This document shows, one piece after another, positions 30,461 to 37,388 of a stretch of 37,388 nt of DNA (position 1 is its first letter; the number at the start of each line of letters is the position of its first letter). The notes under the pieces are model-generated. The model searched no databases. It saw nothing but the letters and a program-made list of their open reading frames with translations, and was not told the origin of the DNA. This stretch comes from Halobacteriovorax sp. (lineage in GTDB: Bacteria; Bdellovibrionota; Bacteriovoracia; Bacteriovoracales; Bacteriovoracaceae). Position numbers and translations under genes: made by a program. The stretch covers positions 64,017 through 101,404 of the forward strand of contig PBIO01000025.1 of assembly GCA_002720865.1 (NCBI GenBank), written 5' to 3'.

Positions 30461-31131
30461 TCTGACAGGTCCTTTATCATCCAATCGATTGCCGTATTTA
30501 GTGTGTACGTAGTCGCCTGGAGCTGTTCATTTCCATAAGCATTTTTATGACGTTTGATTGTCTTTGTATCATCCCAATCCTCAACGCTCTCCAATAATGC
30601 CTCTGCAAGATAAATTATGGAAAGATATGCTAGCTTTCCTACTTCAAAAACAGAGTCTGGAAATTCCTGCTCGCTGGCCTTGACGCTTTCAAGCCTTGAT
30701 AACTTTTCAGTTGCATTAGCAATTAACTTAGGAGAAACATCACGGATATCCTGTACAGCTCTCTCAGCTGTTTCTCTCATTCTATCTTGATACTCTTCCT
30801 TATATTGAGTTACATCATTGAGCTGCATAACATACACGTCTTTTGAGTACTCAGAAACAACATCCATCATGATGCCTATTTCTTCGTTAAGGTGTTCTTC
30901 TTCAACTCGGGCCATTGCATGCCACTCTGTCTTACCGTCATACCCAACCCTCTTTCCTAAAGATCCTAAAATACAATGTGCAGCCTCCGCATACCTTGCA
31001 GCTCCTACGTTATACTCCATTATACTATTATATCCACCAGACGATGGAATTCCCCCATAGTTATGCCCCCTAATTGGGCACATATTTTCATTAATAAGCA
31101 AGGTGCGTATATATGTACGTAATAAACTCAT
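30457..31131 (-). CDS. Helical cargo candidate of unknown function
   Basis: A 224-residue protein beginning MSLLRTYIRTLLINE, a variant of the cargo peptide in which residue 10 is Thr but I-N-E follows at 13-15. The rest is mostly helical (ARYAEAAHCILGSLGKR, KLIANATEKLSRLESVKASE, VFEVGKLAYLSIIYLAEALL) with a Gly-rich start (GHNYGGIPSSGGYN). No enzyme motif is seen. It overlaps the upstream stop by one nt and the DEDDh gene by ATGA, so it is in the cargo operon. Function unknown. Confidence 0.75.
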   Translation of the reverse strand: MSLLRTYIRTLLINENMCPIRGHNYGGIPSSGGYNSIMEYNVGAARYAEAAHCILGSLGKRVGYDGKTEWHAMARVEEEHLNEEIGIMMDVVSEYSKDVYVMQLNDVTQYKEEYQDRMRETAERAVQDIRDVSPKLIANATEKLSRLESVKASEQEFPDSVFEVGKLAYLSIIYLAEALLESVEDWDDTKTIKRHKNAYGNEQLQATTYTLNTAIDWMIKDLSE

Positions 31132-31655
31132 TAGAAATTCACCGCCCCTATAACATCAACATCTGGATACTGTTTTTCCATTTTGTCTTTGAGGTGACCT
31201 ATCTCCTGTCGCATCATCTTACCAAAATGAATTAACATACCTGGCTTTGCATACCTTTTAAAGAACTCATCCATTAGTTGGCTAGCCACCTTCTGGCCAC
31301 CTTTGTCACCGCGGGTCTTCATATAATCGATATACCAGCCGTTGTCACCGTATTTATGAAAATCCAGAAATCCTATGACGCAAACGTCTGAAACACCGGG
31401 GACCATTTGGCCCTTGCGAGGCTTCTTTAACCTTCTGCCTGATCGGCCATAATGATCCCACTCTTGATATTCATTAAAATATGCATCACGCATTGGCTTA
31501 CCGGTCGGTGACATATTGGGTTCCTTTACTGAAGTATCGCAAAGTGCTAATCTTTTTACATTCCTTGCTCTGGCATATGTAAGAGGAGAGTCAAGCTCTC
31601 TAAACTCAATACCCTCTGCCAAAACTTCTCTTATGTATTTCTTTAATAAAATCAC
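31131..31655 (-). CDS. GNAT-like cargo candidate
   Basis: A 174-residue protein starting (GTG) MILLKKYIREVLAE, the cargo peptide with I8-x-E10 and V11-x-x-E14. The C-terminal part, VCVIGFLDFHKY followed by WYIDYMKTRGDKGGQKVASQ, looks like a GNAT acetyltransferase: strand, then an R-G-D-K-G-G loop where acetyl-CoA binds, then a helix and the strand PGMLIHFGKMM. The match is weaker than for the 36037 gene. It would transfer an acetyl group to a host protein or small molecule. A basic loop (GRRLKKPRKGQ) lies in the middle. Confidence 0.65.
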   Translation of the reverse strand: MILLKKYIREVLAEGIEFRELDSPLTYARARNVKRLALCDTSVKEPNMSPTGKPMRDAYFNEYQEWDHYGRSGRRLKKPRKGQMVPGVSDVCVIGFLDFHKYGDNGWYIDYMKTRGDKGGQKVASQLMDEFFKRYAKPGMLIHFGKMMRQEIGHLKDKMEKQYPDVDVIGAVNF

Positions 31656-31667
31656 TTTATAGATCCC

Positions 31668-32531
31668 TTAATATGCCATGTAGGTTTCCCAAAAGCCCTC
31701 ACCATGTTTATCTTCCCACTCAGCATACTCACCTCTAGAATTATTACCATCTGGGAAAATAAATCTAGAGCCATCCTTCATAATAATTTCCCAATTAATC
31801 CCATTAAATGGTTCATCATGATCTGAATAAGTAGATATTGATTTTAAATGAGATTTCCCAATATCTCTATCGTACATAATCCCCAAAATTGTATAAATAT
31901 CTTGCATAGTCTTACGAGAAGGAGACGATCCAGCAGCATTAGGCATCGGGCCTGTTGTCGTAACAGTTACTGCAGTTACCCACTTTCCGCGGTCACGGTT
32001 CATATTTTTAAACCTTTTTAATTCTACCTTTGTACCAGCAGGAAGATTGTCAATTTTCTTTGCGAATCTGTCACCGGACTTTTTCCACTTATCAAAAATT
32101 AACTCATCTGCATAAGAATGAAGACCAGAACGATTTCCGAGGCCTGGCCAGATATTTTTTCCAGCGACTGTTACCCGGTTTCCTTCTTCTGCCCAGTTTA
32201 GTATTTCTTGTGTTGGATCACCTGATCCTATTTGATCACCATACGATTCTCGGATGCGGGCTGCGCCACTTAAATAGTACCAGTCAACGGCCGCGTTGAC
32301 ATCCTCATCTGTAAACTCACCTGGATATGCAGCCTTAGCATCATCAACCGCTATAGCATTAGAGTCACTCCATGTAGAATACCCAAGATCAAACCCCATT
32401 TCTTGAATCATATCTAAAACTTCTTGAAAGCGGCGCGCGCGGTGTTGATCTATATTCAGTGATGGATCAGGGCCTTCTGTAATAGATTTCCGAATTAACT
32501 TTCGTAATCGTGATTTGGTTATTTTTATCAT
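31668..32531 (-). CDS. Cargo candidate with divergent targeting peptide
   Basis: A 287-residue protein. Its start MIKITKSRLRKLIRKSITE is a basic amphipathic helix ending I-T-E, related to the MKxTxSxLRxLIxE starts of many marine phage proteins rather than to the LLREYIRE type of its neighbours. The body is acidic and Trp-rich (EMGFDLGYSTWSDSNAIAVD, NIWPGLGNRSGLHSYADELI) with a strand-rich C-terminus (KWVTAVTVTTTGPMPNAAG). No family recognised. AGGAG lies 9 nt before the ATG. Confidence 0.7.
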   Translation of the reverse strand: MIKITKSRLRKLIRKSITEGPDPSLNIDQHRARRFQEVLDMIQEMGFDLGYSTWSDSNAIAVDDAKAAYPGEFTDEDVNAAVDWYYLSGAARIRESYGDQIGSGDPTQEILNWAEEGNRVTVAGKNIWPGLGNRSGLHSYADELIFDKWKKSGDRFAKKIDNLPAGTKVELKRFKNMNRDRGKWVTAVTVTTTGPMPNAAGSSPSRKTMQDIYTILGIMYDRDIGKSHLKSISTYSDHDEPFNGINWEIIMKDGSRFIFPDGNNSRGEYAEWEDKHGEGFWETYMAY

Positions 32532-32549
32532 ACTAAAACTCTCCTAACA

Positions 32550-33008
32550 TCATCTAGGTACCTCTTCTATTCTACCACATATAACTATGGGGGGTATAGG
32601 CTCAAAATCCCCTAAGCCAAAATCATTCGACATCTCTGGTCGACCGGCAGTCTGGGGATTCGTTGCAATGGTTATATGAGGATAAGATATACCAAGTGTA
32701 TATAAAGGCAGATCACCAAGCTCAACTAGCCCAGTAATAACCTGATCATTCTTTGCGATTCCAACTATAGTTACACACTCTTCTGAGCCAATCCACCTAG
32801 ATGGTAATCTATGCTTTGATTGTTGTCCGGATGCAGGTGATATTATAGTCATATGATGTGAGTGCAATTTCCATTTCTCAGGAGATAGTTTGGATAGTTC
32901 TTGATGAGATGTGCCATCTAAAACGAGTGCTGTATACTCTATGCTTTTATCAGGTGTTAAGTACATCTCAGATAACAGTTCCTTTATGTATACGCGTAGT
33001 AAATTCAT
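32550..33008 (-). CDS. 2H-phosphoesterase-like cargo candidate
   Basis: A 152-residue protein with the cargo peptide MNLLRVYIKELLSE. After it are the two His motifs of 2H phosphoesterases: H52-M-T54 in HSHHMTII and H111-I-T113 in YPHITIAT, with the strand order YTALVL...VTIVGIA...LYTLGIS expected for this fold. Family members open 2',3'-cyclic phosphates on RNA ends, or cyclic nucleotides; the anti-CBASS protein Acb1 has the same pair. A packaged enzyme of this kind could act at once on a host signal or on cut RNA. The substrate is unproven. Confidence 0.75.
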   Translation of the reverse strand: MNLLRVYIKELLSEMYLTPDKSIEYTALVLDGTSHQELSKLSPEKWKLHSHHMTIISPASGQQSKHRLPSRWIGSEECVTIVGIAKNDQVITGLVELGDLPLYTLGISYPHITIATNPQTAGRPEMSNDFGLGDFEPIPPIVICGRIEEVPR

Positions 33009-33214
33009 TATTCTTTTCTCCTATGTGAATAATCATTCCAGCCTTGGATCTTTTTACACATAGAATCTAGATTGAAGCTCTCCGGGGGGCTCCAGAATGG
33101 AAGTATTCCATGAAGGATAAGAAATATGCTACTCAACCCTAAATGAATTGCAACCTTACCGGCAAAGATTAGGTGGCTTATATACGTCTCGTTATTTTCC
33201 CTAAGGTGCTTCAT
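33008..33214 (-). CDS. DUF6356-like small membrane protein
   Basis: A 68-residue protein with ETYISHLIFAGKVAIHLGLS and FLILHGILPFW, matching the small DUF6356 family (GEsYleHxxFA...HallPf). One membrane segment (residues 16-40) precedes a charged tail. It has no cargo peptide, although it sits between two cargo genes and is coupled to both by overlaps. Function of the family is unknown. Confidence 0.7.
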   Translation of the reverse strand: MKHLRENNETYISHLIFAGKVAIHLGLSSIFLILHGILPFWSPPESFNLDSMCKKIQGWNDYSHRRKE

Positions 33215-35277
33215 TTTCCGTCCACCATATTGACTATCTCTTTGATTGTGGCAGTATATACATCAATTCCCTCATCAGACATCTCTTGAATAAACTGCCT
33301 AAACTCTTCTTCACTAGGGTGATTCGGCATACCCCTACGTTGGTAATACTTTTTCCAGATATATACATTCTTGACCTGAATCTTATCCATGACTATTTCG
33401 TCATACATTTTTAGTCGATGATAACTATCACTTGGCAGCTTGACTGAATCAACCACTGCCTCCCTAAGTGTGCCAGCATACTTCATCATAACTTTCTCTG
33501 CTGAGTCTAAATAGTGCTTAATCATCGAGTTGAGCTGAACTTTATCACGCCGGCGGGCAACTTCACGCCATGTATCTAGCCCAGTACCTGCTTCAGGTTC
33601 ATTTTTTTCTAGCCACCCGTTTATCGATGACAACAAGTCTTTTTTCATGGGATCAGTAATACTGGGATCCTTAACTAATCTCACAATATATTCCATTGTA
33701 ATATTTCTTCTGCCACCCTTCTCTGGAAGGGTGAACATGTCTTCCATACCTGATGCTATTTGTTGTCCCTCTACCTCTATGACAACTCCGCCCCTGGCAG
33801 TAATGCCCCCTTTTATAAAGTCAGCATTAGCTCCCCTAGTAAACACAGATGCTTGTTTGGAGGTACCCCTAATATCCAATAAACCGTATGCCCCATTTAA
33901 GTTAGTAATGTGATAACCTTTCACCTCTTGTTTAAGACTCCCAAATATTCTGGTCATCATTTGTGAGCCGAGAGGAAGGAACATATCATCTTCATCTCGA
34001 AATTGAATCATTGTTGAGTAACTTTCCTGATTTATAATCTTTTGCTTTTTTCCATACTTCTCAGTCAAAATCCTTTCGGTGTAAAGGCCATCTCCCTCAT
34101 AAATAAATTCATTACGCTGATTAAATGCCAGCCCCTGAGCATCTCCTAAAATTTCGACCTCGGCCATACATTCGTTACGTGCTCCACCCATGATATCTGA
34201 GCCGGACCATGAAGGGAGAATATCTGATAGTTCTGGTACCCAAAACCCATAGTCCTCTAGATCATCAAATAGTAATTCACTAACCCCTATCTTTTCAACA
34301 TCTTCTTCATCTAAGTCCCGAATATCTTGAACATTATTATCAATCATATATTCAACAATCTTTACAACTGACGTTCTATCAAAACAAACGTTCGAATCCA
34401 TTACATCACGAAAAAAACCATACCCCTTATCAAAGAAAGTTGCACCTGACATGAGATCATCAAACAGCTCTTCGTCATAATCTAACTTTTCAAAATAGTA
34501 ATGACGTAAGTCATCTTCAGAGACCATTCCTAAAGTATCGGCACCATTATATAAAAATAAAACCTTATTATACTCGTTGGCCGCATGAAGAAGGTCACCT
34601 ATGTCGAATGAGAATCCGCTCTCGTATTCAGGTTGAACATCAACCACCACCACACTTCCGCTTGATGCTTGCTCCAACAAGGTGTGTGTGTACAATTCCA
34701 TAAGGCCTAAAGATTTAAGAAAATTCTCTTGATTGTCTTTGTCAGATTGCTCCATACCCTCTTTATCAAGCAGCATATTTCTTCTGTTGGCAGTCTCCCA
34801 GCTATACTCATTAGACTCTTTCATCCATGCATCGCGATCCTGCATCATCGCATAGAGATCATCGTCCCATGGGCCTTCTCCACCTTTCATGGCACAATTG
34901 AGTATAGCTTCTTCAGCAGTAAATTCTTTGTATACCTCAGGTTGGTACATGTCGTAATAGGCCTCTTTGTCAACTCCATTCGGTTTAGTTACCTTGGTCT
35001 GATCATCAAAAACCAGATCGCCCATCTCGACCCAACCGTGGACAACTGGCTTTGGAGGACTCTTCCATTTGTTTGTTACTGTACCATGAACAACCTTAAA
35101 CTTGCTCTTGTCATTTAAGTCCGGATGCTTCTTTGCCGATCGGCCTGGCCTTCCCTTGGTATAGTATTTCTCAAACCATTCCTCGGCTTTCTGGTATGCA
35201 AAGGGAAAGCACATGCCTGTGGCAAGGACGTTTTGCTCTTTAAGGAGTTCCCTTATGTACTCACGGAGAAGTTTCAT
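33211..35277 (-). CDS. Large multidomain cargo candidate (papain-like N-terminal domain)
   Basis: A 688-residue protein beginning with the cargo peptide MKLLREYIRELLKE. Residues 20-130 look like a papain-like or transglutaminase-like domain: Cys23 in MCFPFAYQKA, His80 in VVHGWVEMGD and Asp91, forming a likely Cys-His-Asp triad. Residues 205-300 start SSGSVVVVDVQPEYE, a Rossmann-type strand as in isochorismatase-like hydrolases, and contain DKGYGFFRDVMD. From about 445, GYHITNLNGAYGLLDIRGTS and GGVVIEVEG recall phage domains that have been compared with ADP-ribosyltransferases, but I see no certain catalytic set. The C-terminus is helical. Good GGAG before the ATG. Confidence 0.7.
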   Translation of the reverse strand: MKLLREYIRELLKEQNVLATGMCFPFAYQKAEEWFEKYYTKGRPGRSAKKHPDLNDKSKFKVVHGTVTNKWKSPPKPVVHGWVEMGDLVFDDQTKVTKPNGVDKEAYYDMYQPEVYKEFTAEEAILNCAMKGGEGPWDDDLYAMMQDRDAWMKESNEYSWETANRRNMLLDKEGMEQSDKDNQENFLKSLGLMELYTHTLLEQASSGSVVVVDVQPEYESGFSFDIGDLLHAANEYNKVLFLYNGADTLGMVSEDDLRHYYFEKLDYDEELFDDLMSGATFFDKGYGFFRDVMDSNVCFDRTSVVKIVEYMIDNNVQDIRDLDEEDVEKIGVSELLFDDLEDYGFWVPELSDILPSWSGSDIMGGARNECMAEVEILGDAQGLAFNQRNEFIYEGDGLYTERILTEKYGKKQKIINQESYSTMIQFRDEDDMFLPLGSQMMTRIFGSLKQEVKGYHITNLNGAYGLLDIRGTSKQASVFTRGANADFIKGGITARGGVVIEVEGQQIASGMEDMFTLPEKGGRRNITMEYIVRLVKDPSITDPMKKDLLSSINGWLEKNEPEAGTGLDTWREVARRRDKVQLNSMIKHYLDSAEKVMMKYAGTLREAVVDSVKLPSDSYHRLKMYDEIVMDKIQVKNVYIWKKYYQRRGMPNHPSEEEFRQFIQEMSDEGIDVYTATIKEIVNMVDGK

Positions 35278-36040
35278 CTTTTAACTCCTGGAATAAGCTG
35301 TAGAACCGCTTAACGTATCTTTTCTTTGTTTTCTCCGAAACTTTGCTCAAACGAAGTGGCTCGTAATTGAGATCAAATAGGTATTTTTGAAAATCCCTAA
35401 AGTCATCATTCTCTATAGCCGACCGCAATTTATCTCCTGTGTGACCTTTATCATCTCTGATAGCTTTTCGTGTAGAAGATATGATGGGAATAAGGCGAGC
35501 TTGTACTTCTTCTGTAGAGTCCTCATAAGCCTGTTTAGAAATATCAAACTGATCATCTCCACCAGCAGCCCTATATTTTTTGTCACCCGAGCGTGTCTTA
35601 TTGATCTGATGAGTGAGTTCATGTTCTAAAATTGAAATGACTTGGGGGTCATTCGCAAAATAGCTTAACGCATTACCGGATTTTTGTACCTTCTCAAAGA
35701 CCGGTGGCGTAGGAAATATCTGCAACTCATTATCCGGAGTTATTTCTGCTCTCTTTTTGAGATAGCGAGAATTCGGATCCTTATTGGGATTGATGATTGT
35801 GACAAAGAGTTCTTCGAACCCGTCAATCAAATCGGTACCTTCCTCAGGTAGCGGCATCTCTTTCATCTCATAGACTTTATAAACCATACCGGAACCATCA
35901 ACACCAAATTCTGGTCCTACATCAGCAAAATTTGAGCCAGATCTCATGCTAGAAATAATGGTGTCAATAAGATCAACATATTGCGAATCCGATTTTCTTT
36001 CGGTCAACAGCTCTCTTATATACTCGCGTAGTAGTTTCAT
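35261..36040 (-). CDS. HExxH zinc peptidase cargo candidate
   Basis: A 259-residue protein starting MKLLREYIRELLTE. Zinc motif H140-E-L-T-H144 lies in ISILEHELTHQINKTR, with the acidic SYEDSTEEVQA stretch near residues 172-180 a likely source of the third Glu ligand (gluzincin layout). It has no signal peptide. It may cut host proteins after injection, or process head proteins. Its ATG overlaps the upstream stop by ATGA (36037-36040); it overlaps the next gene by 17 nt. Confidence 0.78.
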   Translation of the reverse strand: MKLLREYIRELLTERKSDSQYVDLIDTIISSMRSGSNFADVGPEFGVDGSGMVYKVYEMKEMPLPEEGTDLIDGFEELFVTIINPNKDPNSRYLKKRAEITPDNELQIFPTPPVFEKVQKSGNALSYFANDPQVISILEHELTHQINKTRSGDKKYRAAGGDDQFDISKQAYEDSTEEVQARLIPIISSTRKAIRDDKGHTGDKLRSAIENDDFRDFQKYLFDLNYEPLRLSKVSEKTKKRYVKRFYSLFQELKDETSP

Positions 36041-36711
36041 AGTTTCACCAACCTGCCTGCAGAACTAAGCGCATCTAAAGTTGGTGATCCAGTCGACTTA
36101 TACAACTTTGATAGAGGGCTCTGTAATAAAATATCTTTACCATAAGGATCCCAAGGAGTCTCTTCATTCTCTTCATCCCAAAAATAACCATCTTGATGCT
36201 CGTACGATAACCACTGCGGGCAATCGTCCCCCTTTGTCTCTGGTGTGAGACGACCAGATAAATCGTCTAACTGAATAGTGATTACATCTGGACGACGAGT
36301 GGCATAATAGTTCCAAATAGAATATGCATCGCTAGAAATGTTTCTTCTATCTGGTAGTAAACCGCTTCCTTCAGCAGTTGCAGTTTCCATTGCAATATCA
36401 TAAAGCATAGGACCAAATCCTTTAGCTTCATCATCAACATGAGCCCAACTAATCTCATATCCCCCTAGACAATCAGCTTCATCTGATTTAACTGCAGAAA
36501 GGATACCGATAGATGCCCTATTCATAATAGATGTCATGCCTAGATTTTTAGAAGAATTATTTTTCCAGTAGTCTACCTCTTTAGGATCCGCAATCCAGAT
36601 CTCTATATCTCCATCATCTCTACTTAAATACACCTTCATATTACCGAGAGACTCGGGGCCCTTTGCAGCTTCCCTAATTAGCTCTTTTATGTACTCACGT
36701 AGGAGGGTCAT
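36037..36711 (-). CDS. GNAT acetyltransferase-like cargo candidate
   Basis: A 224-residue protein. ATG 36711 starts the cargo peptide MTLLREYIKELIRE, and overlaps the upstream stop (ATGA); a start four codons upstream is unlikely. Residues 84-140 resemble a GNAT fold: YEISWAHVDDEAKGFGPMLY (motif A, with the AKGFG loop for acetyl-CoA), helix IAMETATAEGSG, then SSDAYSIWNYYATRRPDVI. This looks like phage GNAT proteins with the D-R-x-x-x-S-x-x-A-x-S-x-W pattern. It would acetylate an unknown target. The C-terminal third is acidic and unassigned. Confidence 0.75.
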   Translation of the reverse strand: MTLLREYIKELIREAAKGPESLGNMKVYLSRDDGDIEIWIADPKEVDYWKNNSSKNLGMTSIMNRASIGILSAVKSDEADCLGGYEISWAHVDDEAKGFGPMLYDIAMETATAEGSGLLPDRRNISSDAYSIWNYYATRRPDVITIQLDDLSGRLTPETKGDDCPQWLSYEHQDGYFWDEENEETPWDPYGKDILLQSPLSKLYKSTGSPTLDALSSAGRLVKL

Positions 36712-37388
36712 TCTCCGCTCCATATCTCGTTTTGTGATCTGTCGAAGATAGGTACGCCTATTTCACGAGCTAGCTTAATTATCTTTCCAACTCTGCCAGG
36801 TGGATCTTCATCAAGATCGCGACCCTTATTTAGTCTCTTTAATATTTGTATGACTTCATAGTCTGGAATGAGGCCTAAGGGTTTCCAATTATCAACCAGC
36901 GCTTCACCACCATGAGACACTGAGTCCCACATCGATTGATCTAATACGTACGGAATATTACGAGCCATCTTTTCAGCAAACTCATTACCACGTGTAAGTT
37001 GCCCATAACGACTATAGTCCTTCGACACAGTCGGTCGCTTATTTCTTCCGGAAGACTTATCTCTATGTGTGACCTCTTCTTCAGAACCCTCTTTCCCAAG
37101 GCCATAATCATCATAGTGGCCGGTATAGAGATTATCCATATCATTACCTGCTAGTGTGATTCTTCCTTTTACCCATAGACCAGTATTGCTTCCACTTATT
37201 GCAAAGTCTTCACCAGGTAAACTCATAAGTGTAGATAGCTCATCTTTGCCCTTACCTATCAAATCTTCTAAGGCATATACATCGCCCCAATGTACTGTGT
37301 TTAGGGTTGATAGCCATTTGTGATCTGCATTTTTTGCAAAGGCACGCTTAATTGCTCTACCCCCGCCTTTTCCAGGATCACCACCAAA
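36708..37388 (-). CDS. Partial protein upstream of the cargo operon
   Basis: Open to the right edge, so its N-terminus is missing; 226 residues of the C-terminal part are seen. It is soluble and Gly-rich with KGGGRAIKRAFAKNADHKW, LYTGHYDDYGLGKEGSEEE, YVLDQSMWDSVSHGGEALVD and a C-terminal segment with VGKIIKLAREIGVPIFDR. A VDNWKPLGLIPDYEVI stretch recalls phage virion proteins, but I do not recognise the family. Its stop is coupled to the GNAT gene by ATGA. It is probably the next upstream cargo gene; whether it carries the peptide lies outside the window. Confidence 0.7.
   Translation of the reverse strand, partial: FGGDPGKGGGRAIKRAFAKNADHKWLSTLNTVHWGDVYALEDLIGKGKDELSTLMSLPGEDFAISGSNTGLWVKGRITLAGNDMDNLYTGHYDDYGLGKEGSEEEVTHRDKSSGRNKRPTVSKDYSRYGQLTRGNEFAEKMARNIPYVLDQSMWDSVSHGGEALVDNWKPLGLIPDYEVIQILKRLNKGRDLDEDPPGRVGKIIKLAREIGVPIFDRSQNEIWSGE

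Noticed and set aside
31892-31899. TATAAATA on the plus strand
   Set aside because: Inside a minus-strand coding gene with no plus-strand gene downstream; chance match in AT-rich DNA.
1-37388. tRNA genes, CRISPR arrays, insertion sequences, integrase or attachment sites
   Set aside because: I found no cloverleaf with a TTCRA loop in noncoding DNA, no regular spaced repeats, no transposase or recombinase motifs and no terminal repeats. Reading by eye could miss a divergent tRNA.

Overview
The window looks like an accessory-rich part of a large tailed dsDNA bacteriophage genome, probably marine and infecting a Gram-negative host. Evidence: about 65 tightly packed genes with almost no intergenic space; many ATGA or TAATG start/stop overlaps with Shine-Dalgarno sites; phage-type cell-wall enzymes (M15 peptidase, lytic transglycosylase); nucleotide and DNA enzymes (deoxynucleoside kinase, SNase, PD-(D/E)XK nuclease, DEDDh exonuclease); lipobox lipoproteins; and an adhesin-like repeat common in aquatic viruses. 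No capsid, terminase, polymerase, integrase, tRNA, CRISPR or insertion sequence was seen. Both edges cut through genes.

Layout. 1-2001: a partial protein with a capsid-targeting-like N-terminus, a nuclease, and Nfu-like and IscA-like Fe-S proteins. 2081-6853: a membrane HExxH protein fused to a formylglycine-generating-enzyme-like domain, small proteins, and a 778-residue protein ending in a Hint (intein-like) domain. 7086-16160: an envelope and lipid region with a CREST/ceramidase-like membrane hydrolase, lipoproteins, M15 and C39-like peptidases, a fatty-acid-hydroxylase-like protein, patatin phospholipase, SLT, deoxynucleoside kinase and a secreted alpha/beta hydrolase. 16199-24905: a cupin, DnaJ, SLOG, an HExxH protein, a calcineurin-like phosphoesterase, a HAD protein, a SET protein and many small proteins with SH3/KOW-like starts. 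24955-25782: a trypsin-like lipoprotein.

25872-37388 is the most striking part: a minus-strand run in which eight proteins of unrelated fold begin with nearly the same peptide (consensus M-x-L-L-R-x-Y-I-R/K-E-L-L-x-E). A ninth (31668..32531) and the left-edge protein carry variants. The peptide resembles the phage T4 capsid-targeting sequence and ends at a (I/L)-x-E prohead-protease-like site. I infer that these are cargo enzymes packaged in the head and injected with the DNA: two GNAT-like proteins, an HExxH peptidase, a multidomain protein, a 2H phosphoesterase, a DEDDh exonuclease, a CCA-adding enzyme fused to a HAD domain, and two unknowns. Several would act on RNA 3' ends, so an injected RNA repair kit is possible.

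The genome is extremely compact. Besides the co-directional ATGA junctions, six convergent gene pairs share interlocked 4-nt stop codons (CTAG, TTAG, CTAA, TTAA), and three more convergent pairs overlap by 44-71 nt.
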